In this document: one piece after another, positions 9,471 through 22,554 of the stretch | How positions within the stretch are numbered: the first letter of the stretch is position 1 | Layout of the letters: each line of letters opens with the position of its first letter | Assembly: GCA_037178625.1 (NCBI GenBank) | Contig: CM074130.1 | Span: 4,526,001 to 4,590,000, forward strand | Direction: 5' to 3' | DNA: 64,000 nucleotides | From: Skeletonema tropicum | Taxonomy: Eukaryota > Bacillariophyta > Thalassiosirophyceae > Thalassiosirales > Thalassiosiraceae | The notes under the pieces: model-generated | The model's database searches: none | Told to the model about the DNA's origin: nothing | What the model saw: the letters and a program-made list of their open reading frames with translations, nothing else | Position numbers and translations under genes: made by a program

Positions 9471-12464
9471 TCACTTCAATCCAGCGTCGGGCTGGTGCTC
9501 CTAGAGACGATGGCGTCTGGAGGCAAAGGGCACCGGTTCGGAGCCACGGGCAAGGACTGGGCATAGTTCCCTGGCGGCTACCTTGGGGGTACCGCTGAAG
9601 TCTAACCTTTTCCCTTCGGGGATCAATGGCCCACCTCCATCATATCTGTTGGCCTTTACGTGGCGTTGGAGGATGAGTACACTTTTCTCTCTCGCGAGTG
9701 GAAGTGGAAACCAACAACAGACAACCAAATCTATTCAATTCCCTCCTCTCATTGGAGTCTATGTTAGAGTTCGTCTCTGACGTCTAATGTCATCACCTCA
9801 CTCGATCTTGCGGCAGCTGTGTGTAGGATAAGTCGAGTTGGAGTTGGAGTTGGGCTAGCAATCTTGCTGCATGTATCTTGGCATCTGCAATCATTATAGC
9901 AACTTCCAGCCTCTGCTCGCAACAAATCTTCCAGCCTACTTCACCTCATCTTCACTGTAACATCAGGTGGCACTGATTCTGATCTCTAATTTGAGAGTGA
10001 CCTCAAATTTTATATCTCTCTGAATTGCTATTGCTACTCTTCGCGTAATAGGAGCAGTAGACTTCGTGATGTGGTAGTTTGAGACAAGTTGTTCCGATTT
10101 GATGTATCATCCATATCACCATCATTGATAAGCCTATCTTGCAGTTCTAGCAATCTCTTCCTCCCCTAATAGAGTCACTTTATTTCGTCAACGAGGGCGA
10201 TTGAGTATGCTTACCATCGTTCATCCATGTGGACAAGAATTCATCGATACTCCAAATAAACCTTTCCCATTTTCTTTTCTGGAAGAGTGGCGTTCTTGCA
10301 TCTTTTCACGGCGTCTCTCGGGTTCTTTCCTCCGTAAATTACACCTCTTACTGTCTTTTCCACCACAAAGCATCATCATCTTTTTCTCCCAGACCTTAGA
10401 CTAAGCATGCTTAACATCGTTCTTCGATTCTCCGAAAGGCAACCTTCTTCGACTTTTTCTAGCAATAGTGGCTGTCTTGCATGATATTTTCACTGCATCA
10501 TTTGGAGTCGTTCCCCCGTCCATCAAATCTCTACCTGCATTTTCCAGACGACAAAACTATCCATTTCAAGAATGCCTTGCCTTGCCTTGCCACCTTCATA
10601 CTTTCTCATCGGTAAGATGCACATCAAAGCTGTATAACTGCCTACCTGCCTATCTTCTCATCTGTAAATTGGACGTTCGTATCCTAGGAATAATCACATA
10701 TCATAAATATTGGCAACTGCGTTGATGGAGTACCCATCACAAAAATGCCTGCCTCACGTACGATCTCCTCCTTCATGACATTGCAGATGACCGCAAGATT
10801 CGACTGGCATTAAAATTTGCTACTTGATCACATGGTTGGTGCAACAGAGACGTTTGCGACCTCATACTACTAATCCTTCTTCTAAGAGGTTTGGGTTGTC
10901 GGCTTCATCTGCATCGATGCAGCTATGTAACTCGCTCTCAACTTCAAAGTTAGACAGCGGGAGGGCAAGTGGCGCAGGGCGCAGCAAAGGCAAAAGGAAA
11001 AGGTTTGTGAGATCTTTCAGTCGCGATGCGACTTTTCTCTTGTTGGACACTTAAGGAGCCGTGTAAGGAGCTTCTTTTAAAGAATTTCTCACTATCTATC
11101 TCCTCTCTTTTATCTCTCCAGAGAGAGAGACGAGAGAGAGATTGACAGACGACAGACTACGGACTCACATCTCTTTCGAGGCTGCCAAGCAATACTGAAT
11201 ACTCAATCCTCATAAGTATGCACCATGGAATAGAAATCCTGATAAATGAACAAAAAGGAGAAAGTATCATCTAAAATACGACAAGGAAAGAGTCAAATTT
11301 GGTGCATGAACATTCCTCTTCAACTATATAAGCAAGTTCCTATTTACGCCTCCTATTATGTATATCAAAGACAAATCCTACAGGCCAAGCCCAGAGCCAG
11401 AGCCTTCTCTTCCTAACTAGCTCACCAGTTTGACAAATTTGATAGTCAACAGTAGTGCGAGGGTTTCTCTTTTCCTTTTAGACGCCATCTTTTATCTCGA
11501 CAGACTGGAACATAGTAAATCATTATTACCTGCCCCAGCACCAGCATTGTTTTGCCACAGACGAAGCAAGAAGATATCGAACCAAAATTGTAGTAGAAAG
11601 GAGTACCCCGACTGATTGCGGCAGGGATAGACTAATCAATATTCTCACGAGGAAAGGTAGTGGTCGAAATGTTGCATGTATGTCAGATGTGATATTGTAG
11701 AGATTTGTGGCTGTCGAATCTTGAAACTCGCTATGTCTGTTGTATTTCTGTTGATAGGTGCGACTATGTATACCTCGCGAATGAAATATCGAGTCGCTAT
11801 TGTTGCGTATGTATGAAAAGAGAGAGGGCGATGCACGGACAGGAGGTGATGGAGCAGAAAAGATGAGAAAAATGCTTCCTCGAGATCATTGCAACATGCA
11901 TCGCAGGTCATTTTTACAATTTCATCTACTCTCACTTCCTCCCGGTCGGGCAGTAAGTGTGGGTCCATCTATATTGCATATCGCAAGTCTCTAATAATAA
12001 GTCGGTGTCTTACCATTCCCCTTCCTTTCTAGCTCGTAGATGAGGATACTTGCCCGCGACTTCATTCCTTGCTTTGTTGCAGCAGAGGCGGGTAAATGAT
12101 GACTGTACAAGAAGCGTTTCCCCTCTCAACACGCATCACGATGTTCACTATGAGCGCAACGGACGGCAGGCTATCTTTCTAGAGGGAGGATCGCGTGCAT
12201 CCAAAGATTCCTGCGTCATAGTATAATATCCTCGCTTACGATACAAGACCACGACAAGACTCTTTTGTATTGATGCGATATTACCATCACGATATCCAAG
12301 TGCAATATCAGACCCATCGCCTTCTCCGCATGACGGAAGAAAGATATTATATCAGCAAACGACTACAGTAAGGAACTGTGACAATGTGAATATGAGTCGA
12401 CGACATAAAATGTATTCTACAAGAAATAAGACGCGTATCTCGCGAAACACATGACAAAATCTGA
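9471..12464. other. Type B intergenic flank before copy 3
   Basis: No gene is seen. The conserved stem-loop block is near 9478-9694. TATATAAG lies at 11325-11332. The 753-bp A module is absent: the joint is GAAGATATCGAACC near 11570. A type B-specific segment of about 180 bp at 11817-11998 (starting AAAGAGAGAGGGCG) is not present in type A flanks. Confidence 0.6.
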
Positions 12465-12502
12465 TCATGTGCTTGCTAGCACATGACGAGTCATGAAATG
12501 AC
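12465..12502. promoter_or_regulatory. Palindrome cluster at the copy 3 start codon
   Basis: The 9-bp-stem and 5-bp-stem palindromes are at the same distance from the ATG (12505) as in copy 2, so they are shared by type A and type B promoters even though the sequence further upstream differs. Confidence 0.6.
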
Positions 12503-12504
12503 AC

Positions 12505-14183
12505 ATGACCCTTTCTTCAGCACACTCCTTCATCACGCAGAAAAGGCTAGAGAGATCACCTCATAAATCGATTATCAATCGTTTGTTTACAACTGTTATC
12601 AACATGTTCGCCATCGTCGCCTTTGTCGTCGCCTTCGCCGCCGTTGCCTTCGCAATGGTGTCACCAGATATGTGTTTGGATCTTCTGGTGTGGGTTTTCC
12701 ATCCAAACAACTCGTGGTACTCGTTGGATCATGCTCTTCACATGATCAATGTTGCCATCGTCACCGCGATGTGGACTATGATCCCCACCCTGATCTTAGT
12801 CGATAGAGTGCTGTCCGTCCGCACCTATCTTGGCAAGTTATTTGTCATCGCAACGTGGGTTACATCTCTTTTTGTCATCGAAGAGATCTGTAACATCGAA
12901 CTTCTCAGTCCATGAGATGTTCATAGCAGTACTTGTTGTTGCCGCAATGTATCTGCTCGCCTTCCTCAGATTCCCATTGATGATCAAGATTGTCTTCCTC
13001 TTGATTCGCCGCATCATGGGACTTATTCTCCGGACTTTCAGTTTCGTCACCCGCCTGATTGTCAACTCCATCCGTTTGATAATAGCTCCGCTAGTTCTAC
13101 AGATGTTGGTAAAAGACTTCCTCCAAGTCATGCCTACCGAATCTTCCTATATTTGGATTGATTGTACTAGTTGTTGGATCCTCCTCCGCCATACTATTGT
13201 ATGAGATCCTTCAGCTTGCCCTACGCGGGTTCGATGTACTCACTGATGCTATCGCATCAAACATCGTTCATCTTCCTCCCGCCGATACATCGGAATCTTC
13301 CGACTATATCGCCCGTCTCCCGCTAGTGTTACACGTCTCTTGGGCGCAAGATGTTGTTAGTGGACACATTGTGTCAATGAAGGAAGCTGGTAGACGTACC
13401 GCTTTCAGGAAGCTTTGTTCCATGGTGGATGGAAATTACGAGAAGCAATGGAGAGCCCGGCGCGCTCTAAAGGGACTCGTTCCACTCATGAAACGCTTCA
13501 GGAGGAACCACCCTCTACGCCTTAGAAGCTGGAGTGACTTCGAGTTGATGTTCAGAGAGTGTAAACTCTATGAGCAAGGTATTGACATGATCTTTCTTGA
13601 AATGAAGCTTCGGGCCGAATTTCTCCCTACCCCATCGTTGACAATCGTCCAACGCACATGGGAAGATGCGGTATTTGACGATGCTGACATCGTGATTCAG
13701 GAAGCAGCTGTTGAACCTATTGGTGCACGGGCACAGGAAGAAGCTGATGCTATGCCTCGAATCGAAGAGGAAGATCGACTTGTTGAAGCAGCGGTAGAAG
13801 TGCTGGCAGCGGAGGAGCCAGTAGCGTTCGATCAGCCGGATGCTATGGAGGAGAGGGAGCTCATCGAGGAAGCAGCTGTTGAACCTATTGGTGCACGGGC
13901 ACAGGAAGAAGCTGATGCTATGCCTCGAATCGAAGAGGAAGATCGACTTGTTGAAGCAGCGGTAGAAGTGCTGGCAGCGGAGGAGCCAGTAGCGTTCGAG
14001 CAGCCAGATGCTATGGAGGAGAGGGAGCAAGAGGAAGATGTTCCTGCACCTAGTGTGAAGCGCCGTCGCAGGAGGAGCGAGGTTGCGAAACTCAGTTCTC
14101 AGTTGGGTAGCTACTGGGTAACCCCAAGTCGTCCTAGGAGGGGGGCAAGAGTCCGTCGGCAACCGGAGAGATACAAGCCGTAG
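12505..14183 (+). pseudogene. Array gene copy 3, two +1 frameshifts (possibly assembly hybrids)
   Basis: The type B start (MTLSSAHSFITQKR) runs to a stop at 12915 because of one extra base near 12912; a second extra base near 13140 moves the frame again. From 13158 the normal frame is open to the usual stop. Both extra bases sit where the type A and type B genes differ (CCTGAG versus CCAGAG; CCGATC versus CCAATC) and look like a merge of the two variants. The gene may therefore be intact in the real genome. The domain content is otherwise as in copy 2, with type B MFIAV/SGHIVS mosaic residues. Confidence 0.75.
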
Positions 14184-15553
14184 CGAGTATTCTCTAGTGA
14201 GGGTGGAGAGGTGGAAAAGAAGTGTGGTGTTTCGGATTGTTGGCTATGCACGTGGTCGCTGATTTGTCAGGGCCATCACTGTATTTGCAGTGCTGAAGAT
14301 CAAGTAGGTGTGCCTTGCTGAGTTGAAGAGGGATTGGGCTTCTTTTTTGGATGTGGTGTGCTTGTTTGGGACCTTATATTCATATCCTGTTTGATTCTTG
14401 CTTTGAGGCGTATTGCTCGTTCGTGGTTGTATCCCCCGAGGGCCGCCATTGTCTGTTTGATTGTCCTTTGTCTGATTGTCCTTTGTTTGATTGTCCTTCA
14501 TTATCCTTCATTGAGTTCGAGTGGGCTGGTTTTGGAGCGGAGAGGTACGTTTCGAGTTTCCTATTTACTTTATGCTTGCTTTTCTACTTTGCTTCTTCCC
14601 TAACAACAACTTTTATCTTTCTTCTTCTTTCTTAGAGATTGGGCTTGTTCGTTCCGTTTTCTATCTTTTGATTGTTGCTGCTTGAGGTGTATTGCTTGTT
14701 CGCGGTTGTATTCCCCGAGGGCCACCATTGTCTGTTTGATTGTCCTTTGTTTGATTGTCCTTGTTTGATTGTCCTTGTTTGATTGTCCTTTGTTTGATTG
14801 TCCTGTTAGAATCCTTCATTACCTTTCATTTCATTTCATTTTCAGTGGGCTGGTTTTGGAGAGGGGGAGGTAAGTTTCGAGTTTCCAAAACGATGTGCGC
14901 TTGCTTTTCTACTTTAACTTTACTTCTTTGCTAACAACAACTCTCGACTTTGCTCGTTTTTGTTTCTATCTCATCCAGGTGGAAAGGATGGAGGGTGTTG
15001 TTAGCTGCGGGAGTTGACAGGATGGAGTTTGGGCCGAGGTTCTTTGGTGGGTTCGCTAGTGTTGTTTGCTTTTTACTACGATTGTTCATTAACTCCTTCT
15101 TCTTTTTGTTTTCTATCTCTACATTCATCAGGTCTGAAGGGCGGGTCGTCATGTCAGCTGGCGGTGGGATAGGATGATCGGGTTCTGAGTTTCGGATGGG
15201 TTCGAGTCGGTGAGAATGGTTGGGATGTAGTTGATTGTGTGCTATGACTTTTGTTTTCGTTCGTCTCCTCCGGTGGTGCCTGATCAACTCTGTCGGGGGT
15301 TCTCACACAATAACATTGCTTCTTCCTTTTCCTCTCACTTAGTACGAGCAGCGATGAGTCGGTTCGAATTGGGGGAGGTACGTTTCCTTGTTGCATGATT
15401 TGTGCTTCACTTTTCGGTTCACTTAACGATGCTTGTTTCATTAACACCAATTCTCTCTTCTATAATCTTTTCTATCTCAACATCCACTTAGTACGAGCGG
15501 GGTGCGGATTGCGGGTTGGAGAGATCGGGGAGTTGGATCTGGAGGAATGATGA
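14184..15553 (+). other. Unit 3 spliced non-coding tail (five introns)
   Basis: Introns: 14545-14635, 14870-14978, 15047-15131, 15210-15342 and 15378-15491, with the same lengths as unit 2 (91, 109, 85, 133 and 114 nt). The first exon has fewer minisatellite copies than unit 2. Confidence 0.65.
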
Positions 15554-15722
15554 TATCAGTAACCAGGCTGATCGGCATGTTCTTTCGCCCCATATCAGTA
15601 ACCAGGCTGATCGGCACGTTCTTTCGCCTTTATCTGGAGGAATGATGGTATCAGTAACCAGGCTGATCGGCATGTTCTTTTGCCCATATCAGTAACCAGG
15701 CTGATCGGCACGTTCTTTTGCC
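15554..15722 (+). repeat. 36-bp repeat cluster, four copies (unit 3)
   Basis: Identical in layout to the cluster of unit 1. Confidence 0.95.
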
Positions 15723-17827
15723 TCACTTCAATCCAGCGTCGGGCTGGTGCTCCTAGAGACGATGGCGTCTGGAGGCAAAGGGCACCGGTTCGGAGCCACG
15801 GGCAAGGACTGGGCATAGTTCCCTGGCGGCTACCTTGGGGGTACCGCTGAAGTCTAACCTTTTCCCTTCGGGGATCAATGGCCCACCTCCATCATATCTG
15901 TTGGCCTTTACGTGGCGTTGGAGGATGAGTACACTTTTCTCTCTCGCGAGTGGAAGTGGAAACCAACAACAGACAACCAAATCTATTCAATTCCCTCCTC
16001 TCATTGGAGTCTATGTTAGAGTTCGTCTCTGACGTCTAATGTCATCACCTCACTCGATCTTGCGGCAGCTGTGTGTAGGATAAGTCGAGTTGGAGTTGGA
16101 GTTGGGCTAGCAATCTTGCTGCATGTATCTTGGCATCTGCAATCATTATAGCAACTTCCAGCCTCTGCTCGCAACAAATCTTCCAGCCTACTTCACCTCA
16201 TCTTCACTGTAACATCAGGTGGCACTGATTCTGATCTCTAATTTGAGAGTGACCTCAAATTTTATATCTCTCTGAATTGCTATTGCTACTCTTCGCGTAA
16301 TAGGAGCAGTAGACTTCGTGATGTGGTAGTTTGAGACAAGTTGTTCCGATTTGATGTATCATCCATATCACCATCATTGATAAGCCTATCTTGCAGTTCT
16401 AGCAATCTCTTCCTCCCCTAATAGAGTCACTTTATTTCGTCAACGAGGGCGATTGAGTATGCTTACCATCGTTCATCCATGTGGACAAGAATTCATCGAT
16501 ACTCCAAATAAACCTTTCCCATTTTCTTTTCTGGAAGAGTGGCGTTCTTGCATCTTTTCACGGCGTCTCTCGGGTTCTTTCCTCCGTAAATTACACCTCT
16601 TACTGTCTTTTCCACCACAAAGCATCATCATCTTTTTCTCCCAGACCTTAGACTAAGCATGCTTAACATCGTTCTTCGATTCTCCGAAAGGCAACCTTCT
16701 TCGACTTTTTCTAGCAATAGTGGCTGTCTTGCATGATATTTTCACTGCATCATTTGGAGTCGTTCCCCCGTCCATCAAATCTCTACCTGCATTTTCCAGA
16801 CGACAAAACTATCCATTTCAAGAATGCCTTGCCTTGCCTTGCCACCTTCATACTTTCTCATCGGTAAGATGCACATCAAAGCTGTATAACTGCCTACCTG
16901 CCTATCTTCTCATCTGTAAATTGGACGTTCGTATCCTAGGAATAATCACATATCATAAATATTGGCAACTGCGTTGATGGAGTACCCATCACAAAAATGC
17001 CTGCCTCACGTACGATCTCCTCCTTCATGACATTGCAGATGACCGCAAGATTCGACTGGCATTAAAATTTGCTACTTGATCACATGGTTGGTGCAACAGA
17101 GACGTTTGCGACCTCATACTACTAATCCTTCTTCTAAGAGGTTTGGGTTGTCGGCTTCATCTGCATCGATGCAGCTATGTAACTCGCTCTCAACTTCAAA
17201 GTTAGACAGCGGGAGGGCAAGTGGCGCAGGGCGCAGCAAAGGCAAAAGGAAAAGGTTTGTGAGATCTTTCAGTCGCGATGCGACTTTTCTCTTGTTGGAC
17301 ACTTAAGGAGCCGTGTAAGGAGCTTCTTTTAAAGAATTTCTCACTATCTATCTCCTCTCTTTTATCTCTCCAGAGAGAGAGACGAGAGAGAGATTGACAG
17401 ACGACAGACTACGGACTCACATCTCTTTCGAGGCTGCCAAGCAATACTGAATACTCAATCCTCATAAGTATGCACCATGGAATAGAAATCCTGATAAATG
17501 AACAAAAAGGAGAAAGTATCATCTAAAATACGACAAGGAAAGAGTCAAATTTGGTGCATGAACATTCCTCTTCAACTATATAAGCAAGTTCCTATTTACG
17601 CCTCCTATTATGTATATCAAAGACAAATCCTACAGGCCAAGCCCAGAGCCAGAGCCTTCTCTTCCTAACTAGCTCACCAGTTTGACAAATTTGATAGTCA
17701 ACAGTAGTGCGAGGGTTTCTCTTTTCCTTTTAGACGCCATCTTTTATCTCGACAGACTGGAACATAGTAAATCATTATTACCTGCCCCAGCACCAGCATT
17801 GTTTTGCCACAGACGAAGCAAGAAGAT

Positions 17828-18580
17828 CGTTCATAATTCCGCTTCTGTGTTGATAGGGCGGGGAGTCAAGGGTACCGTAATACGTATTGTTGCGTTCATT
17901 GTAGGGTGGGATCCTCATGTTTGTCTTCTTTTTTTGCCTTTACCCCTCTTTGCTCACCAAATTTGCTTCCAGAGCCGACCCCATTCGACCCCATCTCTAG
18001 TCGGAGGCAGCGGTGACTGATTCAAGGAGTGGACGAATTATATATTGCTAGCAAGATTAATTTCCTTCCTGTAGATGCTGTGTCATTATTCCACTTGAAT
18101 GTGTTGAAAATAGTGCTGGGGGATACGTGCGGGGACGCCCCCTGCCCTCTTTTCTGTCTACGACAGCCAGACCACATGCAGCACGTGCGAACGAGCATCA
18201 CGATCCAACTGCCAACGATGACCATGGCCGAGGCCAAGCATCTCATTTGTTGTATCGTAGAAAACTCTACGCACGACATTAGTTACAGTAGTTCATAAGC
18301 ATAGTAGATGCTTTCATCTCAATAGTCGTGCGTAGAGTTTTCTACAGTTTTGTTTGTAGACTTTCACTTGTTGTCTCTCTCGAGAGTGTGATGTGATGGA
18401 AGATCTCAGATCTCAGCCGAGCCTCTCTAGACGCAAGCCCCAACCTAGCCTAGGCTTTTTCTTGGGTCATCGCATTGGAGTCATTTCCACAATTTCTTGT
18501 AATCCTGTCCCGTTTTCTTGAAAAATGCTGGATCACTGGACCAAACGGATCAACGAGTGGACCAAATATATTTTTTACCA
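17828..18580. other. Type A-specific 753-bp module (unit 3)
   Basis: Exactly the same length as in unit 1, with only single-base differences, for example ACAGTAG for ACAGCAG in the hairpin loop. Confidence 0.8.
18257..18345. repeat. 89-nt inverted repeat with perfect 21-bp arms (unit 3)
   Basis: The arms 18257-18277 and 18325-18345 are exact reverse complements. The loop differs from unit 1 by one base and the arms do not change. Confidence 0.9.
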
Positions 18581-19201
18581 ACCAAAATTGTAGTAGAAAG
18601 GAGTACCCCGACTGATTGCGGCAGGGATAGACAAATCAATATTCTCACGAGGAAAGGTAGTGGTCGAAATGTTGCATGTATGTCAGATGTGATATTGTAG
18701 AGATTTGTGGCTGTCGAATCTTGAAACTCGCTATGTCTGTTGTATTTCTGTTGATAGGTGCGACTATGTATACCTCGCGAATGAAATATCGAGTCGCTAT
18801 TGTTGCGTATGTATGAATCTGTTCTAGTAAGTCGGTATCTTACTAACCCCCTACCTTGCTAGCCTTGCCCGCGACTTCATGCCTCGCTTTGTTGCAGCAA
18901 AGGCAGGTAAATGATGACTGCACAAGAAGCGTTTCCCCCCTCAAAACGCATCACAATATTCACTACAAGCAGCGGACGGCAGGCTATCTTTCTAGAGGAA
19001 AATGAGCTCGTGCAGCCAAAGATTCCTGTGTCATTGAAATATTATATTCTTGCGTACGATACAATGCATTACTTTTCGCTACAAGATTCTTTTTCATTGA
19101 TACGATATTACCATCACGACATCCAAGTGCATTATCAGACCCATCGCCTTCATCGATGACGGAAGAAAGATATTATATCAGCAAATGACTGCAGTAATGT
19201 G

Positions 19202-19209
19202 TATATAAT
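19202..19209 (+). promoter_or_regulatory. Candidate TATA box, type A promoter of copy 4
   Basis: TATATAAT lies 143 nt before the ATG at 19345, the same position as in copy 2. Confidence 0.35.
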
Positions 19210-19304
19210 GTGATACGATACTGATGATATGACGACATAATAAAATATAATGTATTTCTACGAAATAAGACGTGTATCTTGCGAAACACATGAGACAATA
19301 TCGA

Positions 19305-19342
19305 TCATGTGCTTGCTAGCACATGGCGAGTCATGAAATGAC
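19305..19342. promoter_or_regulatory. Palindrome cluster at the copy 4 start codon
   Basis: Same arrangement as copy 2. One base change (CACATGG) shortens the first stem from 9 to 8 bp. Confidence 0.55.
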
Positions 19343-19344
19343 AC

Positions 19345-21019
19345 ATGACCCTTTCTTCAGTTATCACGCGGAAAAGGCTAGAGAGATCACCTCATAAATC
19401 GATTATCAATCGTTTGTTTACAACTGTTATCAACATGTTCGCCATCGTCGCCTTTGTCGTCGCCTTCGCCGCCGTTGCCTTCGCAATGGTGTCACCAGAT
19501 ATGTGTTTGGATCTTCTGGTGTGGGTTTTCCATCCAAACAACTCGTGGTACTCGTTGGATCATGCTCTTCACATGATTAATGTTGCCATCGTCACCAGCG
19601 ATGTGGACTATGATCCCCACCCTGATCTTAGTCGATAGAGTGCTGTCCGTCCGCACCTATCTTGGCAAGTTATTTGTCATCGCAACGTGGGTTACATCTC
19701 TTTTTGTCATCGAAGAGATCTGTAACATCGAACTCCTCAGTCCTGAGATGTTCGCAGCAGTGCTTGTTGTTGCCGCAATGTATCTGCTTGCCTTCCTCAG
19801 ATTCCCATTGATGATCAAGATTGTCTTCCTCTTGATTCGCCGCATCATGGGACTTATTCTCCGGACTTTCAGTTTCGTCACCCGCCTGATTGTCAACTCC
19901 ATCCGTTTGATAATAGCTCCGCTAGTTCTACAGATGTTGGTAAAAGACTTCCTCCAAGTCATGCCTACCGATCTTCCTATATTTGGATTGATTGTACTAG
20001 TTGTTGTTGGATCCTCCTCCGCCGTACTATTGTATGAGATCCTTCAGCTTGCCCTACGCGGGTTCGATGTACTCACTGATGCTATCGCATCAAACATCGT
20101 TCATCTTCCTCCCGCCGATACATCGGAATCTTCCGACTATATCGCCCGTCTCCCGCTAGTGTTACACGTCTCTTGGGCGCAAGATGTTGTTAGTGGACAC
20201 ATTGTGTCAATGAAGGAAGCTGGTAGACGTACCGCTTTCAGGAAGCTTTGTTCCATGGTGGATGGAAATTACGAGCAGCAATGGAGAGCCCGGCGCGCTC
20301 TAAAGGGACTCGTTCCACTCATGAAACGCTTCAGGAGGAACCACCCTCTACGCCTTAGAAGCTGGAGTGACTTCGAGTTGATGTTCAGAGAGTGTAAACT
20401 CTATGAGCAAGGTATTGACATGATCTTTCTTGAAATGAAGCTTCGGGCCGAATTTCTCCCTACCCCATCGTTGACAATCGTCCAACGCACATGGGAAGAT
20501 GCGGTATTTGACGATGCTGACATCGTGATTCAGGAAGCAGCTGTTGAACCTATTGGTGCACGGGCACAGGAAGAAGCTGATGCTATGCCTCGAATCGAAG
20601 AAGAAGATCGACTTGTTGAAGCAGCGGTAGAAGTGCTGGCAGCGGAGGAGCCAGTAGCGTTCGATCAGCCGGATGCTATGGAGGAGAGGGAGCTCATCGA
20701 GGAAGCAGCTGTTGAACCTATTGGTGCACGGGCACAGGAAGAAGCTGATGCTATGCCTCGAATCGAAGAGGAAGATCGACTTGTTGAAGCAGCGGTAGAA
20801 GTGCTGGCAGCGGAGGAGCCAGTAGCGTTCGAGCAGCCGGATGCTATGGAGGAGAGGGAGCAAGAGGAGGAAGATGTTCCTGCACCTAGTGTGAAGCGCC
20901 GTCGCAGGAGGAGCGAGGTTGCGAAACTCAGTTCTCAGTTGGGTAGCTACTGGGTAACCCCAAGTCGTCCTAGGAGGGGGACAAGAGTCCGTAGGCAACC
21001 GGAGAGATACAAGCCGTAG
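19345..21019 (+). pseudogene. Array gene copy 4 (type A), one +1 frameshift
   Basis: The type A start is at 19345. An extra A near 19597 (GTCACCAGCG, where the intact copies have GTCACCGCG) ends the frame at 19638; the correct frame continues without another break to 21019. Everything after the shift (membrane segments 2 onward, central domain, acidic repeats, basic tail) is intact. An extra Glu codon occurs in EQEEEDVPAP. It could be a real single-base mutation or a consensus error; re-initiation downstream is possible but not indicated. Confidence 0.75.
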
Positions 21020-22385
21020 CGAGTATTCTCTAGTGAGGGTGGAGAGGTGGAAAAGAAGTGTGGTGTTTCGGATTGTTGGCTATGCACGTGGTCGCTGATT
21101 TGTCAGGGCCATCACTGTATTTGCAGTGCTGAAGATCAAGTAGGTGTGCCTTGCTGAGTTGAAGAGGGATTGGGCTTCTTTTTTGGATGTGGTGTGCTTG
21201 TTTGGGACCTTATATTCATATCCTGTTTGATTCTTGCTTTGAGGCGTATTGCTCGTTCGTGGTTGTATCCCCCGAGGGCCGCCATTGTCTGTTTGATTGT
21301 CCTTTGTCTGATTGTCCTTTGTTTGATTGTCCTGTTTGATTGTCCTTCATTATCCTTCATTGAGTTCGAGTGGGCTGGTTTTGGAGCGGAGAGGTACGTT
21401 TCGAGTTTCCTATTTACTTTATGCTTGCTTTTCTACTTTGCTTCTTCCCTAACAACAACTTTTATCTTTCTTCTTCTTTCTTAGAGATTGGGCTTGTTCG
21501 TTCCGTTTTCTATCTTTTGATTGTTGCTGCTTGAGGTGTATTGCTTGTTCGCGGTTGTATTCCCCGAGGGCCACCATTGTCTGTTTGATTGTCCTTTGTT
21601 TGATTGTCCTTGTTTGATTGTCCTTGTTTGATTGTCCTTTGTTTGATTGTCCTGTTTGAATCCTTCATTACCTTTCATTTCATTTCATTTCGGTGGGCTG
21701 GTTTTGGAGAGGGGGAGGTAAGTTTCGAGTTTCCAAAACGATGTGCGCTTGCTTTTCTACTTTAACTTTACTTCTTTGCTAACAACAACTCTCGACTTTG
21801 CTCGTTTTTGTTTCTATCTCATCCAGGTGGAAAGGATGGAGGGTGTTGTTAGCTGCGGGAGTTGACAGGATGGAGTTTGGGCCGAGGTTCTTTGGTGGGT
21901 TCGCTAGTGTTGTTTGCTTTTTACTACGATTGTTCATTAACTCCTTCTTCTTTTTGTTTTCTATCTCTACATTCATCAGGTCTGAAGGGCGGGTCGTTCA
22001 TGTCAGCTTTCGGGTTCTGAGTTTCGTATGGGTTCGAGTCGGTGAGAATGGTTGGGATGTAGTTGATTGTGTGCTATGACTTTTGTTTTCGTTCGTCTCC
22101 TCCGGTGGTGCCTGATCAACTCTGTCGGGGGTTCTCACACAATAACATTGCTTCTTCCTTTTCCTCTCACTTAGTACGAGCAGCGATGAGTCGGTTCGAA
22201 TTGGGGGAGGTACGTTTCCTTGTTGCATGATTTGTGCTTCACTTTTCGGTTCACTTAACGATGCTTGTTTCATTAACACCAATTCTCTCTTCTATAATCT
22301 TTTCTATCTCAACATCCACTTAGTACGAGCGGGGTGCGGATTGCGGGTTGGAGAGATCGGGGAGTTGGATCTGGAGGAATGATGA
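21020..22385 (+). other. Unit 4 spliced non-coding tail (five introns)
   Basis: Introns: 21394-21484, 21718-21826, 21895-21979, 22042-22174 and 22210-22323. The exon before 22042 carries a unique shortened joint (CATGTCAGCTTTCGGG), a partial form of the 24-nt indel seen among other units. Confidence 0.65.
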
Positions 22386-22554
22386 TATCAGTAACCAGGC
22401 TGATCGGCATGTTCTTTCGCCCCATATCAGTAACCAGGCTGATCGGCACGTTCTTTCGCCTTTATCTGGAGGAATGATGGTATCAGTAACCAGGCTGATC
22501 GGCATGTTCTTTTGCCCATATCAGTAACCAGGCTGATCGGCACGTTCTTTTGCC
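22386..22554 (+). repeat. 36-bp repeat cluster, four copies (unit 4)
   Basis: Identical in layout to the cluster of unit 1. Confidence 0.95.

Larger units (their letters stand above)
15723..19304. other. Type A intergenic flank before copy 4
   Basis: No gene is seen. It carries the type A module and its hairpin (listed separately). Unlike unit 1 it has ACTATATAAGC upstream near 17576, so the (TA) tract there varies independently of the A/B type. Confidence 0.6.
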
